Shown piece after piece: positions 25,207-37,552 of a stretch of 64,000 nucleotides of DNA. The notes beneath the pieces were generated by a model. That model saw nothing but the letters and a program-made list of their open reading frames with translations, did no database searches and was not told the origin of the DNA. This stretch comes from Planoprotostelium fungivorum (taxonomy: Eukaryota; Evosea; Variosea; Cavosteliida; Cavosteliaceae): assembly GCA_003024175.1 (NCBI GenBank), contig MDYQ01000081.1, positions 62,001-126,000 on the forward strand. The letters are read 5' to 3'. The position numbers were made by a program, and so were the translations under genes. Numbering within the stretch: position 1 is the first letter of the stretch; each line of letters starts with the position of its first letter.

Positions 25207-25598
25207 ATGGACACAAAGACAATCAGCAGCAACTTCGATCTCCACGCCAGTCCTCTGTTGGTACCAATTGATATCGTCAACCGTCCACAGACATCTCCCT
25301 ACTTGAGGCAGACTCATCTTGCACAACCACCCCAACAAGCGAACGATGCACCTGATTCCCTCTATGAGAATAAAAAACTCAAACCCAACTTCGTTGGTGG
25401 TGTCTCAAGACGAAGATCTCTATTTCCAGAGGTAGCGAAAAGGTGAGTTCCAGTTCGAAGGCAAATTACAACGCCATTCAAAAAAAACGCAAAAATTCTG
25501 ATGGAGGTCAGTTCATTCTGATCATCTCGTTCAAAGCACATTTCATATTCGCACTGTGTATTTATTCATTTCACAGAACGGTTCTTCCCTGTGTATAA
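25207..25598 (+). CDS. Hypothetical protein, two exons
   Basis: Seen: ATG 25207 in a strong context (AAAACCATGG) opens MDTKTISSNFDLHASPLLVP, followed by a Pro/Gln-rich linker and VGGVSRRRSLFPEVAK. A phase-2 donor (AAAAG|GTGAGTTCC) and an acceptor TTTCACAG at 25576 give a short end RTVLPCV with a stop at 25596, and an AATAAA-like signal follows. The protein would be low in structure, with a basic SRRRSLF patch that resembles a kinase-site motif. No family was recognised. It could instead be the 5' end of the F-box/MORN gene if a longer intron is used. Confidence 0.4.
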
Positions 25599-25922
25599 AA
25601 TAAACATAACGAACGTCATCTCAAACGGATTGGTGATGTAATCATGTTCGATGACGAGAAACACAAATACGGAAGGCAAGGAGAGAATCTCTCTAAAGAT
25701 CTGATAATAATAACACCGACAAATAGATGTCCATCCATACTTCTGTCGGTACGTGTGGACATTCAAACCGAATCTTCCCTCCTATGAAATCGTGTTACGA
25801 TGAATGAGATCTGCATTAGATATTAGAAGCTGAACTGTTAGATAGGGAGCTCTTTTTTTTGAACCGATAAACGCTATAACGTTTTTCCTTGATTTCAGAA
25901 TCCAACAAGCCGCAACGGGAAG

Positions 25923-27314
25923 ATGGAAGCAGTACCTCTGAATAAGGTGAGAGCGTAGAACCTACGAGTGAAACGCATGGCATGTGTCTTGCTGTAACAA
26001 GATTGCTGAATGACGTTTCAGCCATACATATTACGATTACCACCGCACGTATTGCAACGTATCTTCTATCACGTAGAGGTTAAGGATTTGTGTAGAATAT
26101 CGAGAACATGCAGAATCCTACGAGATGCAATCAAAGACGATATCACCTGGAGGAGTGAGCCACAAGCCATTTCACATCGATACGACTGAAACCTATCGTA
26201 CAAGAGTCGCCCTTCTGATCTAATCATCAGACGTATGTTTTAAAACCGGAACTGGGCCCAAAGAGAAACCAGAATATAAATCGTGGCATTGGTTAGCTGT
26301 CTCCAAGCTCGTGAGACTCTCCATCTGTCGTCACATGTCGATGGGTCATAACGATATGTTCAGAGAGTGTGGAACATGGATGAACGGAAACAAGGACCAG
26401 GCACGCTCCTCTTCGAGAATAAAGGACAACCAGACGGCTGGTATTACGGCGATTGGGAGAAGGGGAGAAGACATGGCTTCGGCGTCCGCAGCTGGTGAGA
26501 CATCGAATCTGCGATCGCATGTTCGCATCGTCTCGTTGCGGTGACACACATCAGGGCCAATGGTAACAAATACGCTGGAGATTGGGTCAACGACGTCCGA
26601 CACGGCGATGGTGTCTTCATCTATCCAGACGGCTCCTTCTACAGCGGAAAATTAGAGAAGGGCCAATTCACGTTCGGTACCTACCGATGGTGAGACCATC
26701 ATGAGATCTCATCGCACGCGCCGTTGATGCATGAAAGGTCGAACGGTAGAACGTACAAGGGACAATTCGAGGGCATCAAGAGACAAGGAAACGGACAATA
26801 TATCGTGAGTCATCTCATCTACCATGACAGAATAAAATACAATCAAATCGAATTTATTTCATAACAAACCCATACGATATTCGAGAGAGAAAATAAAATA
26901 CAATAAAATCATCTCAACGTTTGATCTAGTGGGAAGACGGTCGCATCTATGAAGGAGGCTGGTACGAAGACAAACGACACGGGCCAGGAAAGCTCATGTG
27001 GCCCAACGGTGACTTCTTCGAAGGAACTTTCATCGAAGGAAAGAGGTCCGGCCCAGGCAAGCTCGTCACGAGGAAGGGAGACGTCTACCAGCAAAATTGG
27101 CGGGAAAAAATATTCGACGAGAAGAACAGAGGGATAGAGAGTGGACCGGAGGTGGGGAAAAAAAGATGCCGGGAGTGAGACTCGATAGGTGGAATCCGTG
27201 GCGATACCGGTCGACAAGAGTTCGGACGATGTGAGCAGCGGGGACGATGACATGGATGAGGTGGATGTGGAAGAAGATGAGACGGTGGAGGATGGAGATC
27301 GCATGGAGGCATGA
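25923..27314 (+). CDS. F-box protein with MORN repeats
   Basis: Seen: start MEAVPLNK, then an F-box exon (ILRLPPHVLQRIFYHVEVKD then LCRISRTCRILRDAI). MORN units follow: WYYGDWEKGRRHGFGV, YAGDWVNDVRHGDGVFIYPD, YSGKLEKGQF, YKGQFEGIKRQGNG, YEGGWYEDKRHGPGKLMWPN and FEGTFIEGKRSGPGKL. Each shows the Y-x-G-x-W/F...G-x-G pattern. A last intron (GTGGGGAAAA..CGATAG) leads to an acidic tail (SSGDDDMDEVDVEEDETVED) with a stop at 27312. An alternative end without that intron would stop at 27178. Known: MORN repeats bind lipids or scaffold proteins at membranes, and the F-box suggests an SCF adaptor. About six introns are present. The upstream boundary against the hypothetical gene is uncertain. Confidence 0.82.
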
Positions 27315-27545
27315 AGAGACGATTTGGATACATTCGAAGATTTCGTTTTCATGTTTTTTAGAGTCGTTCAATGGATGTGAAGACGAGACGTGATGAGATG
27401 ACAGTGAAGATGATGTGTGGGCCTACGTCATTTTACAACCGTTTCTCTGAATTGAAAGTCTGAAATTTACGAGCCGCACAGCATCACGACCACAGCGAGG
27501 ACGACACATCACAAACTTTGACTATTTTAAACTTGAATCTATACT

Positions 27546-29283
27546 ATGAGTGCTCCCCGGGTGCGCTTCATCATCTTATGGATGCGTTCTGATTCGATTG
27601 TCTATAGAAAACAACAGAAGAGAGGCAAAATAATTATGAATTGAAGAAAGTCGATTACTTTGGCAGGAGAGTCAATATCATCTTACAGAATGAGAATGGG
27701 CCATGTCCGCTGATCGCCATTGGTGAGGATCCTCCTGCTTTATTCTGACCATTCCTGCGATCACTTTCGTCTTAAACGTTCTTCAGGTAATGTGCTCTTG
27801 TTATCAGGCAAAATGGAGTTGTCTCTCGATTACTCTGCCATCAGTAACGAGCAGCTCCTTCATCTCGTCGCAGAATGTCTGACCAATTCTAATCTGCACG
27901 TGAGATCGAATGATCATGTCGCACCTCCAAACTGACGTCAGAGATGTGTAGTTGAAAGAGAGTGAAGAAGTAGGAGCTGATTATCAGAAGAACATGTCCG
28001 ACGCCATCAATCTCTTGCCTCACATGTTGAGGGGAATGGACATTAATGTCCGATTTGGAGGGTGACTCATCCGATCCACATCCCTCTTCTCTTCATCGTT
28101 ACCGTTTCCATCTCTCACACCCTCTAAAGTTACAACGCTTATGAATATACTCCCGAATGCATCATCTTCGATCTGTTGGGCATCAATCTGGTCCATGGTT
28201 GGCTGGTAGATCCCACGGATAAGGTGGCCCATCCAGTTTTATGCAATCTGTCCTACAATAAGGTGAGGAGGAGTTCGAGATGGCATCGAGATGACGTGAT
28301 CGAAGGCGATGGAAAAGTTGGTCGAGTCATCTGTGGCGGCAGACACACCCACCGATACGAAAAACGAGGTGAGAATGAAATCTCTAAGATCGATCTGTAC
28401 ACCTCCATCATCCATGACGTGCAACGCGGTCTCATCGGATCAGGAACCGATCGCCACGATCAACACTCCTCCATCCGAGAGACGATCCAAAGTCATGGTC
28501 GAAGGTGATCCATCTCATCCATCATCTCCATCTTCCACGTCACATCGCTCACCCTCTCAGCTTCTGTCATCGAGTCTTTCTTCTCTTCTTCCCCCACTCA
28601 ACTCACTTATCACGGCCTCTACGAACTCCACAAGAATTTATCGGAGGGCTCACTTTCCGTCTTCTTTAGAGGCAACCACTTCTCCACCCTCATCAAACAC
28701 AAGGGATGTCTATATGTGTTGGTCACCGACGCTGGATTCAGAAACGAGTCTGTCGTGTGGGAGAAGCTGGAAGACGTGAGTGAGAAGACGAGTGAAAATT
28801 GAGCGTTGTAGATCGACAACGACGGCGATTTCTATCTGGGGGATTTCAATCAGCAGAAACAGTCCGATCTACCTCCCATCATCGCATCTGCGATCGCAGA
28901 GGTGAGAGATCTACTTCTATAGAGGTCGTGTTGAACGTCGTGATAGGTTGGAAATAGTGTGGCGAATCTGTTACCATCGTTGAATTCGACGAGCGAGAGT
29001 TACGCTATAGATGGTTACGTGCCCACGGAGAAAGAAGTGCAGGAACAATTAGACATAGAAGAGAAGATCAGGCAGGAGAGGAAGAAGGAAGATGAAGAGT
29101 GAGCTCGTTGTAGATGATTGGATGTTGACGTGTTACAGGCGGGACCGGCAGCTGGCCTTGCAGCTGATGAAGGAGGAGGAGAGAGAGAATCAAGAGATAC
29201 TGCAGCAACAAGTGCAAGAGAAGAAGGCACAACAGAAGAAGGCACAAGAGACGAAGAAGGAGAAAGATTGCATCATCAGTTGA
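27546..29283 (+). CDS. MINDY-family K48-ubiquitin deubiquitinase
   Basis: Known: MINDY (FAM63) cysteine proteases trim K48-linked polyubiquitin. Seen: exon 1 is only MSAPR, followed by an intron GTGCGCTT..CTATAG. The core then reads KKVDYFGRRVNIILQNENGP then CPLIAI, with the catalytic Cys in NGPCPLIAI. Next are LLPHMLRGMDINVRF, YTPECIIFDLLGINLVHGWL and HGLYELHKNLSEGSLSVFFR. The catalytic His lies in GNHFSTLIKHKGCLYVLVTD. The C-terminus has a coiled, Gln/Lys/Glu-rich helix (QILQQQVQEKK-type) after RDRQLALQLMKEEE, which resembles the MIU ubiquitin-interacting helix of MINDY1/2. Of about nine introns, the one at 28774-28812 ends GCGTTGTAG|ATCGAC. The one at 29100 starts GTGAGCTCGTTGTAGATG. Confidence 0.93.
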
Positions 29284-29451
29284 ACTGTTTCTGTCGATAT
29301 AAACATTTTGTGTAGTCGTTTATTCCATTACTAGTATTTCATTCTTCCTATCCTTCATCGCCCGTTGATGAGTTGACGAGAGGGTACATCACCGTCATCA
29401 TCATCGAACACCGCCTTCTAAAAAGGATAGACACCTTATCTATACAGTCGT

Positions 29452-31142
29452 TTATTTCATGAAGGGTACCGAGTCCAGTTGAATCAACTTGGGCAATTTG
29501 TTGAGTACGCTCATTCGGTAGTTGTAGTAGTAGGGAGGTCCACTGAATGCACCGCAAGCGTCGTTGCCCAACAGCGACAGGATCTGCAGGTTGGGTACTC
29601 TCTCTCTCAGGTGCTCTAAAAAGGCGTCTAAATCTTCCAATCGGTTGCAGTTGACAAAGAGGGTGGTGAGTGATGGAAGGTGAGGCAGGAACGGATGAGA
29701 AGATGAGACTCGGTTGTTGTCCAAGTTGAGAGTGGCCAGCTGGTGGAATTGAGAGAGGAACTCGACAGAGTCCAATTCGTTGTGAGAGAGGTCTAACACA
29801 CGTGTCGTGTGTCTAAACTTGGCGATGATGTCGTTCGAGACGATGGCCTGGGTGGTGAGACGCAAGTTGGAGAGGTTTAAGACGCCCCTCTCGTCGGATG
29901 GAAGGAAGTGGAAGCTGTGAGGCGGTGTCTGTCCCAAAGTGTTGCCCGATGCATCTCGAACGATGAGAGAGAGTTGAGAGAGTCCAGACGTGGTGGGAGG
30001 CGTTCGGAACTCTATGACGTTGGGGGCGATGAGCTGGCATGGCACCTCTCCTCCACAGATGTGTGCGTAGTACTGGGCAGATGAGATCTGATGGTCTAAA
30101 CCAGAGAGGACGGCCAGGACCTTCGTGGACTCGGTGGCCGGTGCGCTGTCTGGGGCCATAGAGACGATGTGTGGGTGTAGAGGATGAGATGATGTGTTGG
30201 ATGTATGATACACGTTGACGTCTTGATGGAGGAGATTCATAAAGTGATCGTCTCCGTCGGGGATGGTGAGCATGGAGTCTACGAACGAGAATGCGGGGAG
30301 TTGAGGAGGTCGGTTGCTGTTGAATGCCTCCTCATCCTTCTTCCTCGACTTCTTGTGGGGGTGGACATCGAGTTCGGCCGCCTCCGTCTTGATGTGCAAG
30401 AGCTTCTCATGGACTGCCGATGGCTCTACGGTGAGATCGGATCGAATGGGTCTGATGTTGGCGGGTGTGGATGGAATGGTTGGGATGGACTCCCTCTTCT
30501 TTACAATAGGAGCTGCCGTGCTCTCTCCATCAGTATCCTTTCTGAAGTAATGTACGAGGACGGGGAAGTCTTGGAGGGTCTGGCATTCGTTCATGGTGAT
30601 GTCTCCCCCCGGTCCCATTTTAAAGTAGTTGTCTCTGTGGATGAGCTTGTATTCGTTCTTCCTCCAGCCGTTCGTCTGCCACGTTTGTCTTCTCATCACG
30701 GCGACTCCATCGTCGGTCTTGTGATTCTTCAGTTTGAAAATGCCTTTCTCTGCATTGTGAATGATAAGCTTCACGCTCATCCTTGTCTTCTTCCACTCGA
30801 TTCCATCTCTGAGGTAATCGGGGCACCTCTCGTCATATAGATACAATAAACCTCCTTGCTTTCTCTCGTCCCAGACTGATAGAGGTCAGCTCGAGATGTA
30901 ACAATTTTATTTCTCTCACCCTTCTCTGGCTGCGGTGGCTCGGTCGATACGAGATTGAGTGGTGGATTCTTTAAGATGAGGAGGATTAGAGGATAGTGTC
31001 TGAAACGAAACTCTTTCGATTGATCAGACATGAAGTCGGCGGCTGAGAGCTCATCCGAAACATCCGCCCTGGATAACCTCTCCGGATTGCTGTGAATGAT
31101 GCTCTCCACCCCTTCGACGGAGAGAGGTACGGGTGCGAGCAT
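29452..31142 (-). CDS. CAMTA-like protein: CG-1-like domain, IPT/TIG domain, leucine-rich repeats
   Basis: Seen: exon 1 starts at 31142 (MLAPVPLSVEG) and contains HYPLILLILKNP, the CG-1 helix. An intron (about 30874-30920) leads to QGGLLYLYDE, then LRDGIEWKKT, later RRQTWQT and PVLVHYF. This order and spacing match the CG-1 DNA-binding domain of CAMTA factors (GG.L.LFD, DG..W.KK, RRCYW, VHY), though divergently. A basic patch (HPHKKSRKK) could be a nuclear signal. Residues of an IPT/TIG domain follow (VLAVLSGLDHQISSAQYY, CGGEVPCQLIAPNVIEFRTP). The last 150 residues are LRRs of the SDS22 or TAP type (RVLDLSHNELDSVEFLSQFH, LATLNLDNNRVSS, LTTLFVNCNRLEDLDAFLEH). No ankyrin repeats or IQ motifs were seen, which differs from standard CAMTA. 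It is probably a transcription regulator, by inference. Confidence 0.78.
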
Positions 31143-32126
31143 GTCTTATTCTAATGGTACGATGATGTGTGCGTGTGTGTTGGACCACCCCGGTGTTGTT
31201 TTTGAAATAGATAAGGAAGTAAGCGTATCGGGTGACTGTCGTTCGCAACAGCCGCCTCGACCCAAAAAAAAAGCGGCAAATGTGCTTCAAAGAAGGGATT
31301 CACGTCAAAGCCCCCACCTTTAGACTGACCTCGACCTTCTTCGACCGATACAACCGACCGCCCAGACATCTGTATCTCTTCAGCTTCTCTCGCGCAGGGA
31401 TTAGGGTATTGTCTTTACACACAGAAGCCGATATGTCTCTTCGTATCCCCTCTGCGTCCGGGGGTGAATCCTCGTTTGCATAAAATCTAGAGATTGCGCC
31501 TTTGTTTTTGAGCTGTCCTCCCAACAACAGACGAGAGGTCTACAGAAAAGGACGCCGAAAAGCACATGATAAGGTTAGATGCAAGGAGGGTTGTTGCCAC
31601 AACACCGGAGTACCGAAGAGTAGCAAATTGGTTTGACCTCGGAAACGTGCGGTCAACGATTCCGCTCCACCGCTGACCCAGCTGTTGTGGTATTCGAGAG
31701 GTAACTCGAGCTATAGAGGGTGTCTGAATGAGATGACCTTCACAGAGCTTTACGCAGGATGGACAGACGGAACCGTGTTTGGTGTGATGAGAAGATGAGT
31801 CGCATGGAGGTCGTGTCGAGGAACGGTGCGGCTTGGAATGTCGAGTATGAGGTACACAGTGACCGGCAGACAGAAAGTCGTCGTCCACAAAACGAAGCTG
31901 TCAACATGTCCTCTGCTTCTTGTCTGATGATGGTGTGGTGCGATGCACGCAGCCGAACACTACACTCTCTGTGTTGTGTGAGAGAATGCGTGGAAGAGGC
32001 GGCAGGATCGCTGGAGATCGAGGAAGAAGGGGAGAACGGACCGAGGTATGACAAGGGCTCAGGAATCGTCACTGGAGACTTCGGTTCGGCTTGTGGCTTG
32101 CGTACCATATTTTCAACAGAGATAAG
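31143..32126. promoter_or_regulatory. Long divergent intergenic region, CG-1 gene/chitinase 1
   Basis: Nearly 1 kb lies between divergent starts, long for this window. Overlapping open frames of 75-133 codons occur on both strands, but none has a domain, signal peptide or consistent intron pattern. I read the stretch as regulatory sequence. An A-run (ccaaaaaaaaaagc) lies near 31262. Confidence 0.45.
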
Positions 32127-34063
32127 ATGAGGACGGTAGCTCTCTTTCTCGTGTTCGCTTTTGCTTGTGTGATCGCCCAGAACTGCGGTTGCTCTGGTGG
32201 TGAATGTTGCAGGTGAGACGAATCGGATATCAAGACGCTGACTCTATCCAGCCAGTACGGTTGGTGTGGAAGCACCGCCGACTATTGTGAGTAGAAACGA
32301 ACGAATGCGTTCGAAGACATCATATGAATCATACGATTTACACATTTCAGGCGACAGAGCCAAGGGATGCCAGAAGGATTGTTGGGGAGATTCCAACCCC
32401 ACCACCAAGGACAACACCCCCAGCACCCGTGTCGCCACCGGCTCTGAGACATATGTGGCCACTCGCTCGTTCACTAAGACCGAGACTTTCTCTCCCAAGC
32501 CCACTCAGGGTGGTAATACCACCAGTGGAAGAGTCTTCATCGGGTACTGGGCCGATTGGGGAGCTTATGGAAACTGCGCCCTCCCCTCTAACAAGGTGAG
32601 ATGTCCATCATCACACCTCTTTAGACGTGTCGCTGAAGAGAGCGTTACAGGTCCCTGCCAACAAGTACACTCACATCAACTACGCCTTCGCTTCTTTCGA
32701 TGGTGATTGGCTCGTCGCAGATGGACACAGATGTGACATGTGACAGGCAACACTGGTAAGCTCAACGACTTGGACCAGAACGTCGTCGCTGGAGTCATGA
32801 ACCTCAAGAAGCAGAACCCCAACCTGAAGATCATGGTCCGTCCCATCAATCATGTTCCATCGGCATGCGAAGATGAATGACACCTATACAGATCTCCCTC
32901 GGAGGTGGTTCCTTCAGCAGCGGACCCTGGACTTCTCTCATCAACAACGGTGGAGCCTCCAGCAATTTTTACGGAAGCGTCAAGGGATGGTTAGACAGGT
33001 GCTCATCTCTTTCTCCCCTCTTCCATCATGTCATCTACGATGTGATGATGATGATCTGATGATGATGATCTGATGGTGTTCAGATACGGTTTCGATGGAC
33101 TCGACATCGACTGGGAGTTCCCTCAGGTACCCTTCTATTTCGGCGGGAAATTCGAATTTCAAATCTGACCCATAACAGAACGGAGAGCAAGACAAGGTCA
33201 CCAACTTCTTCAGACAGACTCGTCAGGCCATCGGCAACGGCAAGCTCCTCACTTCCGCCGGACCTTCCGGCTACTTCTTACCCCAGTACGTACCCGAGAA
33301 GTGGATCCAGTACGGTACGTATCGTACGTAAAAATCGAAATCCCGACGAAATTTCAGTCGATTTCATCAACGTCATGAACTACGACTACGCCGGAGCCTG
33401 GGGTGGAGTGACTGGCTCTCTCGCTCCCCTCGATCAGATTGCCACCACCATGAACACTTACGTCTCCAGAGGTCAGTCAGAGTGTACAATACAGACGACT
33501 GATGTACAACAGGTGTTCCCGCCAACAAGTTGGTGTACGGACTGGCCAACTACGGTTACACCTGGAAGGTGAGATCTCATGATGATCTCGCATCATCATG
33601 ATCGATGATGATGATGATGAGGTGCTGACGACGTGCGACAGGTCGATGGTAACAATGGACTCGGTGTTGCCGCCCACACTGCCGGTTACGCTGGACCCTG
33701 CGCCAACTCTGCCGGATACATCTCTGCCACTGACATCGTCAAGCTCAGAACCACCAACAAGCCCAGCGGCTTCTCTGAGGGCTGGGACAACAACGGAAAG
33801 GTGGGACGACCGTCTACAACGAGGAATTTGACCGTTGTAGATGCCCTACGGTACTTGGGGTAACCAGTTTGCCACCTACGAGACCACTGACTCTATCAAG
33901 TACAAGACTGACTTCATCAAGCAGAAGGTGAGACGATGATGATGATGACGATGGTGAAGGAGAGAGACTGAAAGAGGAGCAGGGATACTTGGGAGGTATG
34001 TTGTGGGTCATGGACGCTGATACCACCATCAGTGACTACATCTGGGCTCAGTTGAACAACTAA
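32127..34063 (+). CDS. Secreted GH18 chitinase with N-terminal chitin-binding domain (chitinase 1)
   Basis: Known: family 18 glycosidases hydrolyse chitin. Seen: signal peptide (MRTVALFLVFAFACVIA), then a hevein-type chitin-binding domain (QNCGCSGGECC, QYGWCG, YCDRAKGCQKDCWG) with eight cysteines. A Thr-rich linker follows. The GH18 barrel starts RVFIGYWADWGAYGNCALP and contains KIMISLGGGSFSSGPW and the catalytic DGLDIDWEFP (DxxDxDxE, acid Glu present). It ends with YDYAGAWGG, YGLANYGYTWK and GGMLWVMDAD. The stop is TAA at 34061. About ten introns are present. The penultimate one (33800-33839) contains TCTACAACGAG and ends CCGTTGTAG|ATGCCC. A paralogue with matching introns lies inverted at 58154-60237. 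It probably serves feeding on fungi or wall remodelling. Confidence 0.95.
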
Positions 34064-34350
34064 CTGATCGGTACCACCGTAGTGAAATAAACACATTTCC
34101 ACTTTATGTTCTTCATCACCTCTAATGCTTCACATCGATGTGGCGTCATCATCTGAACTCTCTGCGTTTAGAGGTCATCCCCTTCACTGTGTGCGTGTTT
34201 GTCGGTGGCTTGTGTGTTGACATCAGGGTGGCACCTTCGTAGCCACTCTATCGGATAAAAAATTGCAACTTGGGACAACAAAAGAGCCGCGACACATTCG
34301 CAAAGTTTCGCTAGTCTTGCAAGATCGGATCACATGCCCCCAGTATCGCG

Positions 34351-35448
34351 ATGAACGAAGAAGAAGGGGAGAATCGAGAGGAAGATACGGAGAAACGTGA
34401 GAGGATCTCGAATGATGTCGCACGGATTGACACCATTGCAACAGTCTTGAGCGACACAAAAGAAGATAGAGATGAGAAGATAAGAGTCGAGGACGGTGTC
34501 ACGAGTCATAACTTCCGTGTCGGGGAGGTCACCATCGCAAACGAACTAAATGAGACCGACTCGTACGGGGTAGTGGCAACTCTATGCGTCTTATTCGGTT
34601 TCTGGATGGCACCTATCGCACCTCTCTGTGCCTGCTTCCGAACCATCGAGCGACGAGCACCATTCCTCTGGCTAATCATTCTAATTCTCTTGCAGATGGG
34701 AGGGTTGTTAGACATGTTGGCAGACATCTACTACGTCTTGATGGTGATCGACTCCATTTCCTCCACAATGTCTCACCCGTGCTTAGTGTAGATTCGACGA
34801 GACCGCTGAACTGCAGAGATACAGCATGTGGATCCTCATCGCGTCGTCTATCATCAGCATGCTCACTCTCACCTGCCTCTATCGCAGATCTCGACGTCCA
34901 AAGGAGATCAACCGCTCACCCATCTACTTCTATTGCGGAGGAAATTCCAGATCAGATCATGGCGAGAGTGCGGGCAGCTGTGGGCCAGAGGGGATCTTCC
35001 TCGTGGTCTTCCTCTTCTTCATCATCCTGTTGGTGATGAAGCTGCTGGTCCTGGCGATTCGCTTCATGGGTTTATTCTGGAGTTTATTCTCTCTCCTGAG
35101 GCATGGACGATTCACCAAATCAGACAACTTGGCCATGCAGGTTAGAACGGACGTGGTGATGATCTGAATTACGTCAGGCCATCATGTTGTTCCTGCTGGT
35201 GGACTTCATCACGGGTGCCGTCCCTTTTGGTGTCATCGTTTTGATCGAATATCTTCGTGAAGAAGGTTTAGGTCAAACGTGAGTTACATGAGATGATGAT
35301 GTAGATGATGACATCGATCAGGTTCTTCATTGTGAAGATGTCAGCTTTTGGCTCGGACATATTGACCGGAACGTACATTATATACTTCTGTGTCTTCGAC
35401 GCCTTGCAATGTCTGAGGGGAAGAACATCACACACACTAGACGTTTAG
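34351..35448 (+). CDS. Multipass membrane protein, unknown family
   Basis: Seen: a charged N-terminus of about 70 residues (MNEEEGENREEDTEKRERIS) is followed by some six or seven hydrophobic segments. They include VVATLCVLFGFWMAPIAPLC, WLIILILLQMGGLLDMLADI, MWILIASSIISMLTLTCLYR, GIFLVVFLFFIILLVMKLL, AIMLFLLVDFITGAVPFGVI and TGTYIIYFCVFDALQC. Introns with clear donors occur near 34790, 35140 and 35281. The protein ends HTLDV. The acidic-basic N-terminus is probably cytosolic. I do not recognise a family. It is followed by the PQ-loop protein on the same strand, another membrane protein, but with no evidence of a shared function. Confidence 0.68.
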
Positions 35449-35809
35449 AGATGACATCTCAAGCGTCATGTCTATATGCAGCTGAAAGAATCGAAAATAT
35501 AAAAACGAAGATCTTTCGCTTCTTCTCATACGAATTAACTTCCAATAACACGATGTTATCTCTTCGTAGCGATCGATGACGCCGTCCGCCAATCACATCA
35601 GCTAGGAGAGTCCTGATCTCAATGTCCCTTGTATCTTATCATAGACATACCATCCTCGACAGTGTCATGGAGGACAGTGAACGTGGACTAGTGAGCCGAA
35701 GTTTCCATCAACCCACACGCGAAACAATTTGACGTTGCCTGACATCACCGTCCGATCAACAACAACACATCAGTTAGAAAGAGGAGGAACCACAAGAGGA
35801 GAGGAGGTC
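35449..35809. other. Intergenic, no gene seen
   Basis: About 360 bp lie between two plus-strand genes. An in-frame upstream extension of the next gene (from 35729, MTLPDITVRS) exists but looks non-conserved. No repeat or RNA gene was seen. Confidence 0.5.
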
Positions 35810-37001
35810 ATGAGTGAAGATGGCTGCATCTTCACGCAGAAGTCCGCGGGAAACTATGTCGTCAGCTCGATTCTCATTCTGGGGACGTTTATCGCTTACC
35901 TTCCACAACACATCGCAATCTTTCGTAGGAGGTGAGAAGAGGTTTTTGATCAAGGGACAATGGATCATCACATTCAGATCTTCTGCTGGCATCTCTGTCT
36001 TAAGTATCTTCCTCTCGGCCATCTCTGTGTGTTGTAATGTTATCACGAGCACGATAGACAAATGGAATGTCTACGTGTGCTGTTATGAATCTTACAAAGC
36101 CCATCAATGTGTAGCTAATCTCTTACCAAACATCCAAATCATCACCGGTTGGTGAGTCTTATTCCATCGAATCACATTTCGACAAGACTCAATCATCTGA
36201 AATCACAAGGGCCAACACCTGGTTCTTGTATACCATCGTAGTCGCTTACATGAACGTCCCACCCATAGTCATCCAGATCAAACACAACGAAGAGATCGTC
36301 CGACCAGGTGAGTCATCATCCTACAGAGATGGGATCGTGATGGTGACACAGGCAACGTCAAGCAGAAGAAGCTCGTCCACTGGATGTGGTATTTGGCTTG
36401 GTTTTTAATCTGTCTGAACGCTCTGCCCGCTGTCACGGCTGGCTTATTGTATACAGACAAGCGAGAGGCGGTGAGTGCCTCTTTAGAGGCTCACGATGAG
36501 ATGAGCAACTGACCTTCTCAGCTGTCGCATTATGGAGAAGTGTTGGGAGTTGTATCTACACTCTGTGTGCTGTTCCAATGGTCACCGCAGATCTATAAGA
36601 CATACCAGTGAGTGTTGATCACACGATCGTCAAGATCATCGCGAGCATCACCTTCATCACTCGCACCATCTTCTCCATGCATAACGTCACAACTGACGAA
36701 ATCAAGGTTAAAAGATTCACAATCACTATCCATCTTATCTCTGTTCATATCCACCGCAGGTGATCATCATCATCGTCTCACGATGAACCATCACACAGGC
36801 ACGTTCGCCATCGTCTACTCGCAAGAAGTTCAAAATCACGCCAAGTGGACCGTCTGGGTTCCTTACCTCATGTCAGCCGTTCAACACGCCATCATCTTCT
36901 TCATGTGTCTTTATTACAAGATTAAGAAGTACGTCGGAAACAAATCGAGTCGAGGACTTGTGGCCATCAATGGTGACGATGATGATGATGTGAGCGTCTG
37001 A
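35810..37001 (+). CDS. PQ-loop repeat membrane protein
   Basis: Known: PQ-loop proteins are seven-helix transporters or receptors, including lysosomal amino-acid exporters. Seen: start MSEDGCIFTQKSAGNYV, the preferred ATG because the homologous part begins here. The first PQ motif is FIAYLPQHIAIFRRR, spliced to SSAGISVLSIFLSAISVCCN. The second is VLFQWSPQIYKTYQ, and after an intron LKDSQSLSILSLFISTAG then GTFAIVYSQEV. Further hydrophobic helices are WYLAWFLICLNALPAVTAG and WVPYLMSAVQHAIIFFMCLY. The tail is acidic (NGDDDDDVSV). About six introns are needed. It resembles the fungal or protist single-chain PQ-loop proteins more than cystinosin. The substrate is unknown. Confidence 0.82.
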
Positions 37002-37199
37002 GATGTAGTGGGAGGAGTTGATGGAGTGCAGCCGAATCATGAGTCCACATTTAAAGATGAGAACGGAGAGGAGAAGAGCTATGGGACGTTCCATCCAGAT
37101 CTGGTAGAGGAGAAGGTCCTCTTGCCCAAATGAAATAGATTTACTGATTGTCAAGGGACTCTATATTTGTCGATAGCAGTAGGTACGGAAGCATATCAA

Positions 37200-37281
37200 G
37201 ACACCTTGGCCGAGTTGGTTATGGCGGTAGACTAGAAATCTACTTCCTTCGGGAGCACAGGTTCGAGTCCTGTAGGTGTCG
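37200..37281 (+). tRNA. tRNA-Ser (anticodon AGA), copy 2
   Basis: The 82 bases are identical to the copy at 2618-2699, with the same class II fold and anticodon AGA. The flanks differ, so only the gene body is shared. A T6 run at 37284-37289 would terminate Pol III. Confidence 0.96.
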
Positions 37282-37552
37282 AATTTTTTCATACTCAAGA
37301 GTTGATATTGCCAACTATACTCTACGCTGTCGTTTATCAAGTATGGAAAGTTGCCAAGTCCCGTCTCCCACCCCCATAGCTACTTAAGCAGTGGTCTTTT
37401 CCGTCTGAATGGAGATCGAGGTCACGAACGAAATCTGCACGGAGTGATTCTGTGGTTCTTCTTCTTTATGGTTGTCAAGATGCCGCGCATTCCTCGTAAC
37501 TGCTGACAGCCGCCTCTGGTGAGGTTGAAACATCGACATCTCATGTTCAGCA

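Noticed and set aside
26346-26603. Minus-strand frames inside the MORN gene
   Set aside because: They are antisense shadows of exons that encode clear MORN units.
31487-32108. Overlapping 120-133-codon frames between the CG-1 gene and chitinase 1
   Set aside because: Frames overlap on both strands and lack domains, signal peptides or supporting splice sites. They read as regulatory DNA.
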